A stretch of 64,000 nucleotides of DNA from GWE2-42-39 sp963662895 (GTDB lineage Bacteria > Bacteroidota > Bacteroidia > Bacteroidales > Prolixibacteraceae). This document shows positions 9,394-18,137 of this stretch, piece by piece. A program made the translations under genes and the position numbers. The notes under the pieces are model-generated. The model did not search any database. It was not told where the DNA came from and saw only the letters and a program-made list of their open reading frames with translations. Position 1 is the first letter of the stretch. Each line of letters starts with the position of its first letter. Location: contig OY759981.1 of the NCBI GenBank assembly GCA_963662895.1, positions 310,001 to 374,000 of the forward strand, written 5' to 3'.

Positions 9394-9830
9394 TTCTCAC
9401 CATACGCCAACCCGAAGGTAGGTCTATTTGGGACTCCCTGAAAAAAAGCGGTGCTGTTGTATGGCCGGAAGTAATGAAATGCTAAAAAAGGTGATGTTTC
9501 TCATTTTCTTCATATACAGTTTTGCCGAAATCTGCTATAGGCAGGATTCTTCCCGAATGCAGGTCAGCCTGTTTATTACAGCACTGAACTCAGAACGTAG
9601 GATAAGCGAAGCCGGAGCGAAGCCATGAAAGGAAAAAACAATGACAAAAATTACCAATAATCTACTGTTTTTCCTTCTTTCAGAAAATGAGGAGATACCA
9701 GGGAAAAACGCCGGAAGAAAACGAATATCCAATCATGAATATTCAATAACCAATATCCCAAAAAAATGAGGATAGAAAGGGAGGAGAAGAAAAATGGATC
9801 TCAGGGTGACAAAGCAAACTTGACCTGACA
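9394..9830. other. Intergenic region without recognised features
   Basis: Between the gapA terminator and the stop of the acyl-CoA ligase. Short open frames here have no recognisable motif, start context or hydrophobic signal, and I see no RNA gene or repeat. Confidence 0.5.
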
Positions 9831-11747
9831 CTAGAACTTCAGCCTTTTTATAAACCCACTGATATCGAAACGCAGGTTCAGGTTTACCCTTTTGGGTAAG
9901 TTGGATAAATTGGGCAAGTTGGGCAAGCGTAAATGAATCCCGTTTCCCACGTGTTTGATATTATTCCGGGAAACAGAATAAATTTCATCGATGATATCCT
10001 TATATTTATCAGCGATGTAACTCCGTTTCAGCTTAAGGGTCGGGGAAAGTTCTCCTGTCTGAGGCGTCCATTCTTCGCTAACCAGCCGGAACCTTTTAAT
10101 TTCCTCATGTTCTCCAAGCGTTTTGTTAATCGCAACCACTTCTTTATGTATTTGAGCGATCACTTCTTCTTTTTCAATCAGCTCTTCATTATCGCGGTAA
10201 TGAATTTTAGATTTACTACACCAGTCATGCAAATATTCGAAGGTAGGAGAAATCAAAGCACTGGCAAATTTTTCATCTGCACCGATTACCATTGCCTGTT
10301 CTATAAAAAATGAAGATTTCAGTTTGTTTTCGATCATCTGCGGGGCGATATACTTACCCCCCGACAATTTAAACATTTCCTTTTTACGGTCTGTAATTTT
10401 CAGGTATTTGCCTTCTTCCAGGACACCAATATCGCCGGTATGAAACCACCCTTCTTCATCCATCACTTCAGCAGTCAGTTCAGGTGCTTTATAATAGCCT
10501 TTCATCACGTTTGGCCCTTTACATAAAATTTCACCGTCTTCGGCAATTTTTGCCTGAACGTTAAAAAGAATCGGCCCCACAGTACCAATCTTTATTTCAC
10601 TTTTACCCGGGTTATTGACCGCGATTACCGGAGAAGTCTCTGTCAGCCCGTAACCTTCCAGAGTCGAGATCCCGGCGATCCCAAAGGTTCGCGTAATAGA
10701 GGGTTGTAAAGACGCACCTCCCGATACAATATAAGTAATGTTCCCCCCGAGCGCTTCTCTCCATTTCGAATAAATCAGCTTATCGGCCAGTTTAATCCTC
10801 ATCTTCAGGAAAAGATTGTACTTTTTATTATATTCGAAATGCCGCGATAATCTTAATGCCCAGAAATATGCAACTCTTTTCCATCCGCTCAATTCTTTCC
10901 CTTTCGACACGAAACCGTCGTAAACCCGTTCGAGCAAACGCGGCACAGAATTGAACATGTGTGGTTTTATCTCTTTAATAGCCGACACGATCTGCCCCAG
11001 GTTACCAACATAATAAACTCCCATTCCTTTATACTGAAAATGGTAGTTCATGCTACGTTCGTATACATGGCAAAGTGGCAAAAAACTAAGTGCCCGGTGA
11101 CCTTTGCCTACACCATGCAGGGTCGAATGGGCAATAAAATTCGACACCAGGTTCTGGTGGCTCAGCATCACTCCTTTGGGAACTCCTGTAGTCCCTGATG
11201 TATAAATGATAGTAGCCAGATCATCGGAAGTAATCGAATTTTTTATCTGCTGAAGTTTCCCAGCCAATTCTTCTTTTTTTGACTCTCCCAACTTTAATAT
11301 TTCTTCGTAGTTCCTGGCCCCGTCAACTTTTTCGAAGGTGTAAATACTTTGTATATTTTTCAGTTCATCAGCAACAGGCCCCAGTCTTTCATAAAGTTTC
11401 TTGTCGCCAACAATCAAAAACATTGTTTCTGAATGTTCAAGAATATAACGATATTCGGTTTCACTAATAGTCGGATAGATGGGAACATGCACAACACCGG
11501 TCATTGCCATGCCCATGTCTGCAAAATTCCATTCCGGACGATTAGCTGTTACTGTCGCCACTTTATCACCTTTTTTCAAACCAAGAGCCATCAGCCCCAT
11601 TGCAAACTGATGCGATTTTTCATTATATTCTGCTGTACTGAAGGTATACCATTCACTTCCATTTTTACCACCTAAAGCATCTTCTCTCGGGAAAAGCTCC
11701 ATACACCGGTTAAGAATATCAAAAGTTCTTTTTACTTCAACCTCCAT
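9831..11747 (-). CDS. Long-chain fatty acid-CoA ligase (AMP-forming)
   Basis: Activates fatty acids to acyl-CoA via an acyl-adenylate, at the membrane. The ATG at 11747 gives 638 residues starting MEVEVKRTFDILNRCMELFP; an upstream in-frame ATG at 11786 adds 13 unlikely residues. Motifs: the P-loop TIIYTSGTTGVPKGVMLSHQ, the A5-like GYGLTETSP, GWFHTGDIG and DRKKEMFKLSGGKYIAP. This is the FadD15/long-chain type. The last 40 residues hold an odd short repeat (LPNLPNLSNLPK) followed by a basic tail, absent from typical homologues; it may be a recent microsatellite-like addition. It lies 80 bases downstream of the cytochrome c synthase gene on the same strand. Confidence 0.9.
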   Translation of the reverse strand: MEVEVKRTFDILNRCMELFPREDALGGKNGSEWYTFSTAEYNEKSHQFAMGLMALGLKKGDKVATVTANRPEWNFADMGMAMTGVVHVPIYPTISETEYRYILEHSETMFLIVGDKKLYERLGPVADELKNIQSIYTFEKVDGARNYEEILKLGESKKEELAGKLQQIKNSITSDDLATIIYTSGTTGVPKGVMLSHQNLVSNFIAHSTLHGVGKGHRALSFLPLCHVYERSMNYHFQYKGMGVYYVGNLGQIVSAIKEIKPHMFNSVPRLLERVYDGFVSKGKELSGWKRVAYFWALRLSRHFEYNKKYNLFLKMRIKLADKLIYSKWREALGGNITYIVSGGASLQPSITRTFGIAGISTLEGYGLTETSPVIAVNNPGKSEIKIGTVGPILFNVQAKIAEDGEILCKGPNVMKGYYKAPELTAEVMDEEGWFHTGDIGVLEEGKYLKITDRKKEMFKLSGGKYIAPQMIENKLKSSFFIEQAMVIGADEKFASALISPTFEYLHDWCSKSKIHYRDNEELIEKEEVIAQIHKEVVAINKTLGEHEEIKRFRLVSEEWTPQTGELSPTLKLKRSYIADKYKDIIDEIYSVSRNNIKHVGNGIHLRLPNLPNLSNLPKRVNLNLRFDISGFIKRLKF

Positions 11748-11827
11748 AGTTCTATTTAAATTAGTTCTGTCATAACCATCCGGCAAATATACTATTTACC
11801 GTTCAGAGAGATCATAAAATTCGAAAT

Positions 11828-14800
11828 TTACATGTCTGATCCTATTTTTTTACTTTTCAAGTACGACACAAACATCAGCGCTGCAACTATTATTACCGAC
11901 AGGTACACAGCCCAGTGTACCGAACCTGCCGTTCCCTGCCCGTAAGAGTGCAACCCATTCAGGTAATAATTTACCCCGAAGTATGTCATCAATACCGATG
12001 TAAAGCCGATCACAGATGCAAAATTATAGTTGTATACACCTTTCAGAGATGGAATGAGGCGCATGTGCGAAATAAAGGCATACAGTACGATTGTTATAAG
12101 CGACCATGTCTCCTTCGGGTCCCAGCCCCAGTAACGCCCCCAGCTTTCGTTGGCCCAGATAGCCCCCAGAAATGTACCAATGGTAAGCATATACAAACCA
12201 ACAATAACCGCCATTTCGTTGATGGTTGTTAACTGCTTCACGAATTTACGGATATTGTTTTTATTATTTTCATTAGCAATACTGAATAAAATGAGCACTA
12301 GGAACCCAAGAAAAGCGCTTAGCCCGATAAATCCGTAACTGGCAGTTATCACGGCCACATGGACTAACAACCAATATGATTTCAGCACTGGTACCAGGTT
12401 CGTAATTTCCGGGTTCATCCAGTTCAGGTGGGCTACAAAAAGGGTAATCCCGGACATAAAAGCGGCCGTGCCGACCACCATCGGGTATTTACGGCCAAAA
12501 ATCAAACCAGCCAGCATTGCAGCCCAGGCCACATAAATCATCGACTCGTAACCGTTACTCCAGGGAGCATGTCCCGAAGCATACCAACGTAAGGCCATCC
12601 CCCCGGTATGGATTAAAAAGCCCAATATAATAAAACCGACCAACACGTATTTCAGATACCTGTTTATATTTTTCTGTCTGAAAATATTCAGGAACAGGAC
12701 GAACAAAAGCGTGAACCCGAAAAGTAAATAAACAGGGAATACCCGCTTAAACGGCTTAAAATTATTATAGAAGATTTCAACTTTTTTACGGGATGCCGAA
12801 GGGAGCAGGTTTTTTGCAAACTTTTCCTGAAAAGCAGCTATTCCTGCAATAATCCGGCGGGCATCTGTTGTTCCTTTCCCGGCGACACTCTCCTTCAATA
12901 ATTCAAAACCCCGGGTTACAAATAATGAATCGGTTGCAGGCAACCCTTTAGCTTTACTTCCTGGTGTGAGCCAGGGGTCTTTTGAACTTCCGGTTGGAAA
13001 CAAGCTGAATCGTTGTCCCCTGAAAACCATGAAACATACGTTTACACGTTCGTCGACATAAATAAATTCTTTATCTACATGATTCCTGAAGGCCGGCATT
13101 TTGGCATAGGCTGCCTGTACCTGACCGGCAATCCGGTAGTTACCTGCTTCATCAAAAAACTCAGAGATTGCCAAACGGCTTCCCTTACTTCCCAACTGTG
13201 CCAGGACCTGTTTATTCGATACTTTCACCAGGGGAACCGTTTTCCACAATTCGGGATACAGGTACATGCTGAGCATCACTTCATCAGCAGATTTTCCCCC
13301 GATAGAAGACCTGCGGCTGATTTTGCGCAATATTTCAGAAGCCAGTGTCGATACCGGTTCGATACGCCCGTCGTGACCGTTTACCCAAAGTCCGGAAAAA
13401 TCTTTCACCAGTTGCCGGTCGAGTTCAGGGATACCTGCTAAAGTAGCCTCGCTGGCACGAACCTGTGAACTTCCCAATAAAATCGCAACAACGAGAACAG
13501 CCATTGCCTTTGAACTTTGTTTCAGCCTCCGTATCAATAGACTGAAATATGAATTTTTATTCAGAAGCGATAAAATGATACCCAGGAACAGCATGGCATA
13601 ACCGGTATAAGTTACTGTGGTCCCCAGACCATCGGCATTAACCGAAAGGATGGTTCCCTGTTCATCCTGATCGTACGACGACTGGTAAAAACGGTATCCC
13701 CGGTGTTTCAGGGCATTGTTCATGAAAACCCGGATATCTTTTTCAATCCCCTTTTCCTTGTCAACCAGGGTAAGCTCGCTGGCAAAAGAGGAAGGGCTTT
13801 CTGAACCCGGGTAGCGTTCCAACTGAAAATCCCTCAATTTTAAGGCAAATGGCAATTCAACAGGAATGGCGCCGTACGAAATTTTCACACCGGTATTTCC
13901 CATCCTGATAGCCGTTGGCTTTCCCTCCAGCCCGTGACGGCCAAACACATTTACGACAGTCTTTGTTTTACCATCCGAAACTTCGACCAGCACGGCATCT
14001 TCACGGCTGTTACCCGAAAGATCGCTGGTTACCCGGAGAATGGCATGCTCATAAAAATTTTTCACTAACAATATACAACCATCAAACGAATACAGGTGCC
14101 TAAACTGTACTTCAACCGGTTGGTTCACCGGCAAATCTTCAGTTTCTCCACCAGTCATCGAACGCAATTGCATGGGGAGGTCGCTCACCAGAAACAATTT
14201 TCCCCCTTCATTATAAAAACGGATATTCGAATCCGGGTTTTCGTAGGCAATCACGGTACCACCCAAATCAATATGATCGTTTTTACGAAACACAAAACTC
14301 TGCATTCCCTGTCCCGCAGAAACAACAAGATCGATCAGTTCACTACCTGACGGATGCTCTGCCGGAATTTTTCTGGCATTTTTCACAAAACCGATGGATT
14401 TAAATCTGAGCCTTTGCCCGTCAGTTGAAATATCGGTATTCAGTTCGCCTGTCTTAAATTTAGAAAACAAAACCTTTTTCTGTATTTTCTGTCCGCCGTA
14501 TTCAATGGTCATAAAATCATCTGCCGACAGCATCGAATTACTGGTATTCCCTTCGCGGATATGCATCATACCTTCGAAACTAAAGTAGTGGGTAATACCT
14601 GCCCCCAGGACAATAATCACAAACGAGAGGTGGAAGAGGCCAATTGTAAACCGGGATTTACTGTATAATTTCGAGCGGAAAAAATTCACCATCAGGTTTA
14701 TGCCCAGCAATACCAGGATCAATTCGAACCACCATGCGTTATATATTACCCCTCTTGACGCTGCACTTCCGTAGCTGCTCTCTATAAAAGTTGCAACGGC

Positions 14801-14875
14801 CATAGCAAATGCCATAACAAAAAAAAGGAAGCCCATAAATGAAAAGGAGAACAAAAAATTAGCAATTTTCTTCAT
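11828..14875 (-). CDS. ccsBA: Fused cytochrome c synthase ResB-CcsA (System II)
   Basis: Membrane protein of 1015 residues that exports heme and attaches it to apocytochromes c outside the membrane. The N-terminal 450 residues are ResB/CcsB: membrane helices at about 5-30, 48-65 and 78-98, a long extracytoplasmic domain, and a further helix near 420. After a linker with its own hydrophobic stretch, residues about 710-1010 form CcsA, with several helices and the heme-handling WWD motif WGRYWGWDPKETW. The single-chain fusion is typical of Bacteroidota and Epsilonproteobacteria. It supplies the octaheme cytochrome encoded at 29.3 kb, among others. Confidence 0.93.
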   Translation of the reverse strand: MKKIANFLFSFSFMGFLFFVMAFAMAVATFIESSYGSAASRGVIYNAWWFELILVLLGINLMVNFFRSKLYSKSRFTIGLFHLSFVIIVLGAGITHYFSFEGMMHIREGNTSNSMLSADDFMTIEYGGQKIQKKVLFSKFKTGELNTDISTDGQRLRFKSIGFVKNARKIPAEHPSGSELIDLVVSAGQGMQSFVFRKNDHIDLGGTVIAYENPDSNIRFYNEGGKLFLVSDLPMQLRSMTGGETEDLPVNQPVEVQFRHLYSFDGCILLVKNFYEHAILRVTSDLSGNSREDAVLVEVSDGKTKTVVNVFGRHGLEGKPTAIRMGNTGVKISYGAIPVELPFALKLRDFQLERYPGSESPSSFASELTLVDKEKGIEKDIRVFMNNALKHRGYRFYQSSYDQDEQGTILSVNADGLGTTVTYTGYAMLFLGIILSLLNKNSYFSLLIRRLKQSSKAMAVLVVAILLGSSQVRASEATLAGIPELDRQLVKDFSGLWVNGHDGRIEPVSTLASEILRKISRRSSIGGKSADEVMLSMYLYPELWKTVPLVKVSNKQVLAQLGSKGSRLAISEFFDEAGNYRIAGQVQAAYAKMPAFRNHVDKEFIYVDERVNVCFMVFRGQRFSLFPTGSSKDPWLTPGSKAKGLPATDSLFVTRGFELLKESVAGKGTTDARRIIAGIAAFQEKFAKNLLPSASRKKVEIFYNNFKPFKRVFPVYLLFGFTLLFVLFLNIFRQKNINRYLKYVLVGFIILGFLIHTGGMALRWYASGHAPWSNGYESMIYVAWAAMLAGLIFGRKYPMVVGTAAFMSGITLFVAHLNWMNPEITNLVPVLKSYWLLVHVAVITASYGFIGLSAFLGFLVLILFSIANENNKNNIRKFVKQLTTINEMAVIVGLYMLTIGTFLGAIWANESWGRYWGWDPKETWSLITIVLYAFISHMRLIPSLKGVYNYNFASVIGFTSVLMTYFGVNYYLNGLHSYGQGTAGSVHWAVYLSVIIVAALMFVSYLKSKKIGSDM

Positions 14876-15018
14876 TACATTGGATTTATTAGGAAGGGTG
14901 AAAATACATTTTTATTATTAAAATTTTGTCAGTATTTAGCGATTAATGCCGACACCACTATCTCCCTGCTACCAATAGCATTTCAAATTGCAAATTTTAC
15001 CGGAATAATCTTTCATCA

Positions 15019-15084
15019 AAATTATAACTTATAATCATGAAAATTATAACCTGTAATTTTGGAAATCTTAACTTATAATTTTTG
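15019..15084. repeat. Three tandem 22-nt imperfect repeats
   Basis: Three AT-rich units start at 15019, 15041 and 15063, each opening AAATTATAAC or a close variant (third unit AAATCTTAAC). They lie between the start of ccsBA and the 3' end of the DUF6850 gene. The 22-nt period recurs in another intergenic array at 42260. Confidence 0.7.
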
Positions 15085-15126
15085 AGGGAACTCCAGCCTT
15101 TCAATGGCTTCCTTCTGGAATAATCC

Positions 15127-16716
15127 TTAAAAAATACAGCCGATACTGATTCCCAGATGACCAAAAGTATTGCCGATACAGGTCGTCGAAAATGCTTTGG
15201 TAAAGCTATATTCTATGTCTCCATAGATACGATAATTCTGAGGAAGTTTTTTTGTATAACGAAATTTTGCATCAGTAGTAATACGTGATGAAGTCATGTA
15301 TTCATATTCACGGTATAGATAACGATCAAGGGTGGCATAACTGTCACTACTGTCTGTTGATGTATATTTTCCATCTGTTTTTTCATCTCCTCCGCCAAAG
15401 CCATAAACTCCTCCCAAGGAAATACTATACATATTATCATTGTGAATAATATTCCTTTCTACTGAAGCCTCTGCACTTAGCTGGTAAATATCTTGTTTCC
15501 TGTAATCGGGATAAAGTGAAGCTATCTGGTCTCTTTCCCCAAAAGATATGCCGGTATTTATAAGCCATTCAGGATTGTTATCTGTAACTTCTAAATTACC
15601 GGTGTATTGTAATGATGCTTTTGTTGTAGTACGATCTAATACTTCGTTTTTGCCATAGTATACAATGGTGGTATTTCCGTTAACAGTCGACTCCCGGTGA
15701 GATTTCATGGAATTGATTAAGTTTTCCTGTTTTAACAGGACGGTTAACAGGTGCAGGTTTTTATCTTTTTTTAATGATATTTTCCCTTTATATTGAAAAA
15801 TATCAGCTTCATGTTCGGAGAACATAATTGATGTAGACGCTTTTTTGCCATAATAGCCATTTCTTTGTTTTATTCCGAGCTCATTAAAAAAATGAATTTT
15901 CTTTTGGGGAAATAAATCGATCTGTATACTTATCCCGTGAATGAAATCAACAAATGGCCTGTTGCTCCCGCATGTAATTTCATCTCCAATTGAACTATAG
16001 CCTTGTTGCTCACCCATAAAAGCCCCATAGCTGATTAGTGAACTAAATTGCTGGTCGGTATTTCCCTTTGATTGATAGGAAGTTCCTTCTACCCGTTTTC
16101 TAAAATAATAATTCAAGCCTACGTCTGCGATTTTAGTCGGATAAGAAACACCCGTTGTTATTTTCATGTCCATCAGGTCGTTTGTATGGCGAAGGTCTTT
16201 AATTTTATAATAGCTGACGGTAGAGTAGTCTGCCTTCAGTCCTAATAATAAATTTTTATATGCCGGCATACTGATTGCTCCGGTCAGATGGTATGCTTCC
16301 ATTTTTTTCTCACCGGCGGTACTATCGGCATATTCAACAATGTCGAATGGAGAAAAATAAGGATCAAACAAGCTTGAACCACCCATGTTCTTTCCTGAAA
16401 AATTGAAATAGTTTACTTTTCCGTAGAAAACAACATTTTTAAGTCGATAAAAAGACTCTGTCAAGCCCCCAAAAGAATAGCTGTTGTCTGATTGATAATA
16501 ATTAATAAAATCTCCATTGCTTTTATTGGAAAATGCTTCGATAAAAGAAATTTTTTCTATTTCCAGCTTATCCAAACCTGCTGCATTTTCGCAGGTGAAC
16601 CAAGCATCTGAATTTTTTATATAGTAGAAATCAGACCATTTTTGGGCAAATAATCCGGCAGGGCATAAAACCCCGCCGGTAATTATTAGGCAAACTATAT
16701 AAATCTTTTTTATCAT
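15127..16716 (-). CDS. DUF6850-type outer membrane beta-barrel protein
   Basis: A 529-residue protein with a signal peptide (MIKKIYIVCLIITGGVLCPA, cleavage after GLFA) and no TonB-receptor plug. The mature part alternates short polar and aromatic strands and ends in IGCIF, consistent with a beta-barrel of the outer membrane. It matches my memory of DUF6850, a family regularly found beside DUF4876 lipoproteins and TonB receptors. Function is unknown; the context suggests a role with the upstream receptor in binding or passing a ligand (inference). It is the last gene of a three-gene operon and is preceded by a strong palindrome. Confidence 0.65.
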   Translation of the reverse strand: MIKKIYIVCLIITGGVLCPAGLFAQKWSDFYYIKNSDAWFTCENAAGLDKLEIEKISFIEAFSNKSNGDFINYYQSDNSYSFGGLTESFYRLKNVVFYGKVNYFNFSGKNMGGSSLFDPYFSPFDIVEYADSTAGEKKMEAYHLTGAISMPAYKNLLLGLKADYSTVSYYKIKDLRHTNDLMDMKITTGVSYPTKIADVGLNYYFRKRVEGTSYQSKGNTDQQFSSLISYGAFMGEQQGYSSIGDEITCGSNRPFVDFIHGISIQIDLFPQKKIHFFNELGIKQRNGYYGKKASTSIMFSEHEADIFQYKGKISLKKDKNLHLLTVLLKQENLINSMKSHRESTVNGNTTIVYYGKNEVLDRTTTKASLQYTGNLEVTDNNPEWLINTGISFGERDQIASLYPDYRKQDIYQLSAEASVERNIIHNDNMYSISLGGVYGFGGGDEKTDGKYTSTDSSDSYATLDRYLYREYEYMTSSRITTDAKFRYTKKLPQNYRIYGDIEYSFTKAFSTTCIGNTFGHLGISIGCIF

Positions 16717-16727
16717 AATACATACTT

Positions 16728-16760
16728 AATCCTGACAGGTTTTTAAAACCTGTCAGGATT
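16728..16760. promoter_or_regulatory. Perfect 16-bp inverted repeat between DUF4876 and DUF6850 genes
   Basis: AATCCTGACAGGTTTT (16728-16743) is repeated exactly in inverse form at 16745-16760. It lies in the 53-base gap between the two genes, just before the DUF6850 start, and could act as an attenuator, processing site or mRNA stabiliser in the operon; a mobile palindromic repeat is also possible. Confidence 0.75.
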
Positions 16761-16769
16761 TATAATAGA

Positions 16770-18107
16770 CTAATCCCGCAAAGAAGCTTTTGCTCTTTGG
16801 TGGAAATCATTTGTCGAACTGTTTGTGTCGCTGTAAATAATACGTGCTCCATTCTTTTCTGAAGCTTCAGCATCAATACCCGAATCGTCAGTACTTCCAC
16901 CATCCACATCAGTTGTTCCACCTGAATAACTATATACAATTTTACCACTGTTTTCTTCTAAAGCTTCGGTAGCTTCTTGATCAACATTACGATATAAAGT
17001 ATATCCCTGTTTATTGGTGTGGTATACATAACCGGCATCAACGACAGAAGACAAGCGTTTCTGACTGTCATATCCTTGTCTGTAAACCTCAATACCGTCG
17101 ATAACCCAATCGGTTGGTATTTTCAAATAAACAGATCTTGATGATCCATAATAACTATACTGATTATCTGTACTACTGGCGAAGTCAGATGGGGATTCAT
17201 CTTCAGTGGCAAAAATAAAAAATGCAGGGGAAGAAAAACTCAAAGTCCAAGCAGTTCCTGAACCATAGCTGATCGCCGATAAATAATGAGATTCAGGAAT
17301 AAGCGATGATGGCGCCGGATAATAAAGCGAATGGGCAAATACATCTATATCATATGTTGTATAATAATCGGAATTCGCAAAGTTGATAGCCTGGCTATAA
17401 GTTACAGTATTGTCAATGGCACTATTTAAAGCCACCACAATTTGTTCTCCCGCTTCCAAACTGACTCCATCGGGGAAGTACCATATTGCCTGATTGGCCG
17501 GAATCCATCCTGCCGACTCATAAATAAGAGATGTTTCATCCTCATAAAATTTATTGGATGAATTTGAATTAGCAGGAGAACATGCCCCTAAACAAACATT
17601 ATCTAATGAAACCTGATCTTCTGAATTGTTATATAAGATAACATACTGACCTTGACTAAAAGATCCCGAGCCATCATCTTTAGGGCATCCTCCGCAATAT
17701 AATTCTTTTATGATAAGCGCTGCTGTTTCAGAGACTGAAAGTTCAATAGTTGTTGTACTTGTTTCATCCCATGCTTCGGTTACTGTAATCGGTTCTGTTC
17801 CCGTGAAATTATAAGCTTTACCGGATAAGGTACGTCTCTCGGAAACCGATGCCTCGTAAATACCCGAAGTGACTTCAAAGCTTGCAATGCCGCTTGCATC
17901 AGTACTATCGGCATAAGTTGTACTGGTTGTTGTATTCGTTAATATAACACTAACATTTTCTGCTACTTCGTAGTCATCAGGATAACTTAGCTGTACAGAG
18001 ACAGAATATGTTTGGTAGTCATCATCATCATCATTCTCACACGATTGAAAACAAAAGGCTGTTAAGCCAATCGCAAACAATAGAATAAAATTAATTTTTC
18101 TTTTCAT
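16770..18107 (-). CDS. DUF4876 surface lipoprotein
   Basis: A 445-residue lipoprotein: signal peptide with lipobox FQSC at about residues 20-23, followed by an acidic stretch (ENDDDDDY) resembling the lipoprotein export signal that sends Bacteroidota proteins to the cell surface. Residues 30-120 look like a carboxypeptidase-regulatory-like beta-sandwich; from about residue 130 the DUF4876 domain starts LIIKELYCGGCPKDDGSGSF and continues through LYNNSEDQVSLDNVCLG. It sits 30 bases downstream of the TonB receptor and is probably its surface partner, analogous to SusD. Ligand unknown. Confidence 0.75.
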   Translation of the reverse strand: MKRKINFILLFAIGLTAFCFQSCENDDDDDYQTYSVSVQLSYPDDYEVAENVSVILTNTTTSTTYADSTDASGIASFEVTSGIYEASVSERRTLSGKAYNFTGTEPITVTEAWDETSTTTIELSVSETAALIIKELYCGGCPKDDGSGSFSQGQYVILYNNSEDQVSLDNVCLGACSPANSNSSNKFYEDETSLIYESAGWIPANQAIWYFPDGVSLEAGEQIVVALNSAIDNTVTYSQAINFANSDYYTTYDIDVFAHSLYYPAPSSLIPESHYLSAISYGSGTAWTLSFSSPAFFIFATEDESPSDFASSTDNQYSYYGSSRSVYLKIPTDWVIDGIEVYRQGYDSQKRLSSVVDAGYVYHTNKQGYTLYRNVDQEATEALEENSGKIVYSYSGGTTDVDGGSTDDSGIDAEASEKNGARIIYSDTNSSTNDFHQRAKASLRD

Positions 18108-18137
18108 AATTGTAGTTTTAACATATTAATAATTCGT

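Noticed and set aside
9428..9628. Plus-strand frame of 66 codons after gapA
   Set aside because: It starts near the terminator, has no recognisable motif and an uncharacteristic composition.
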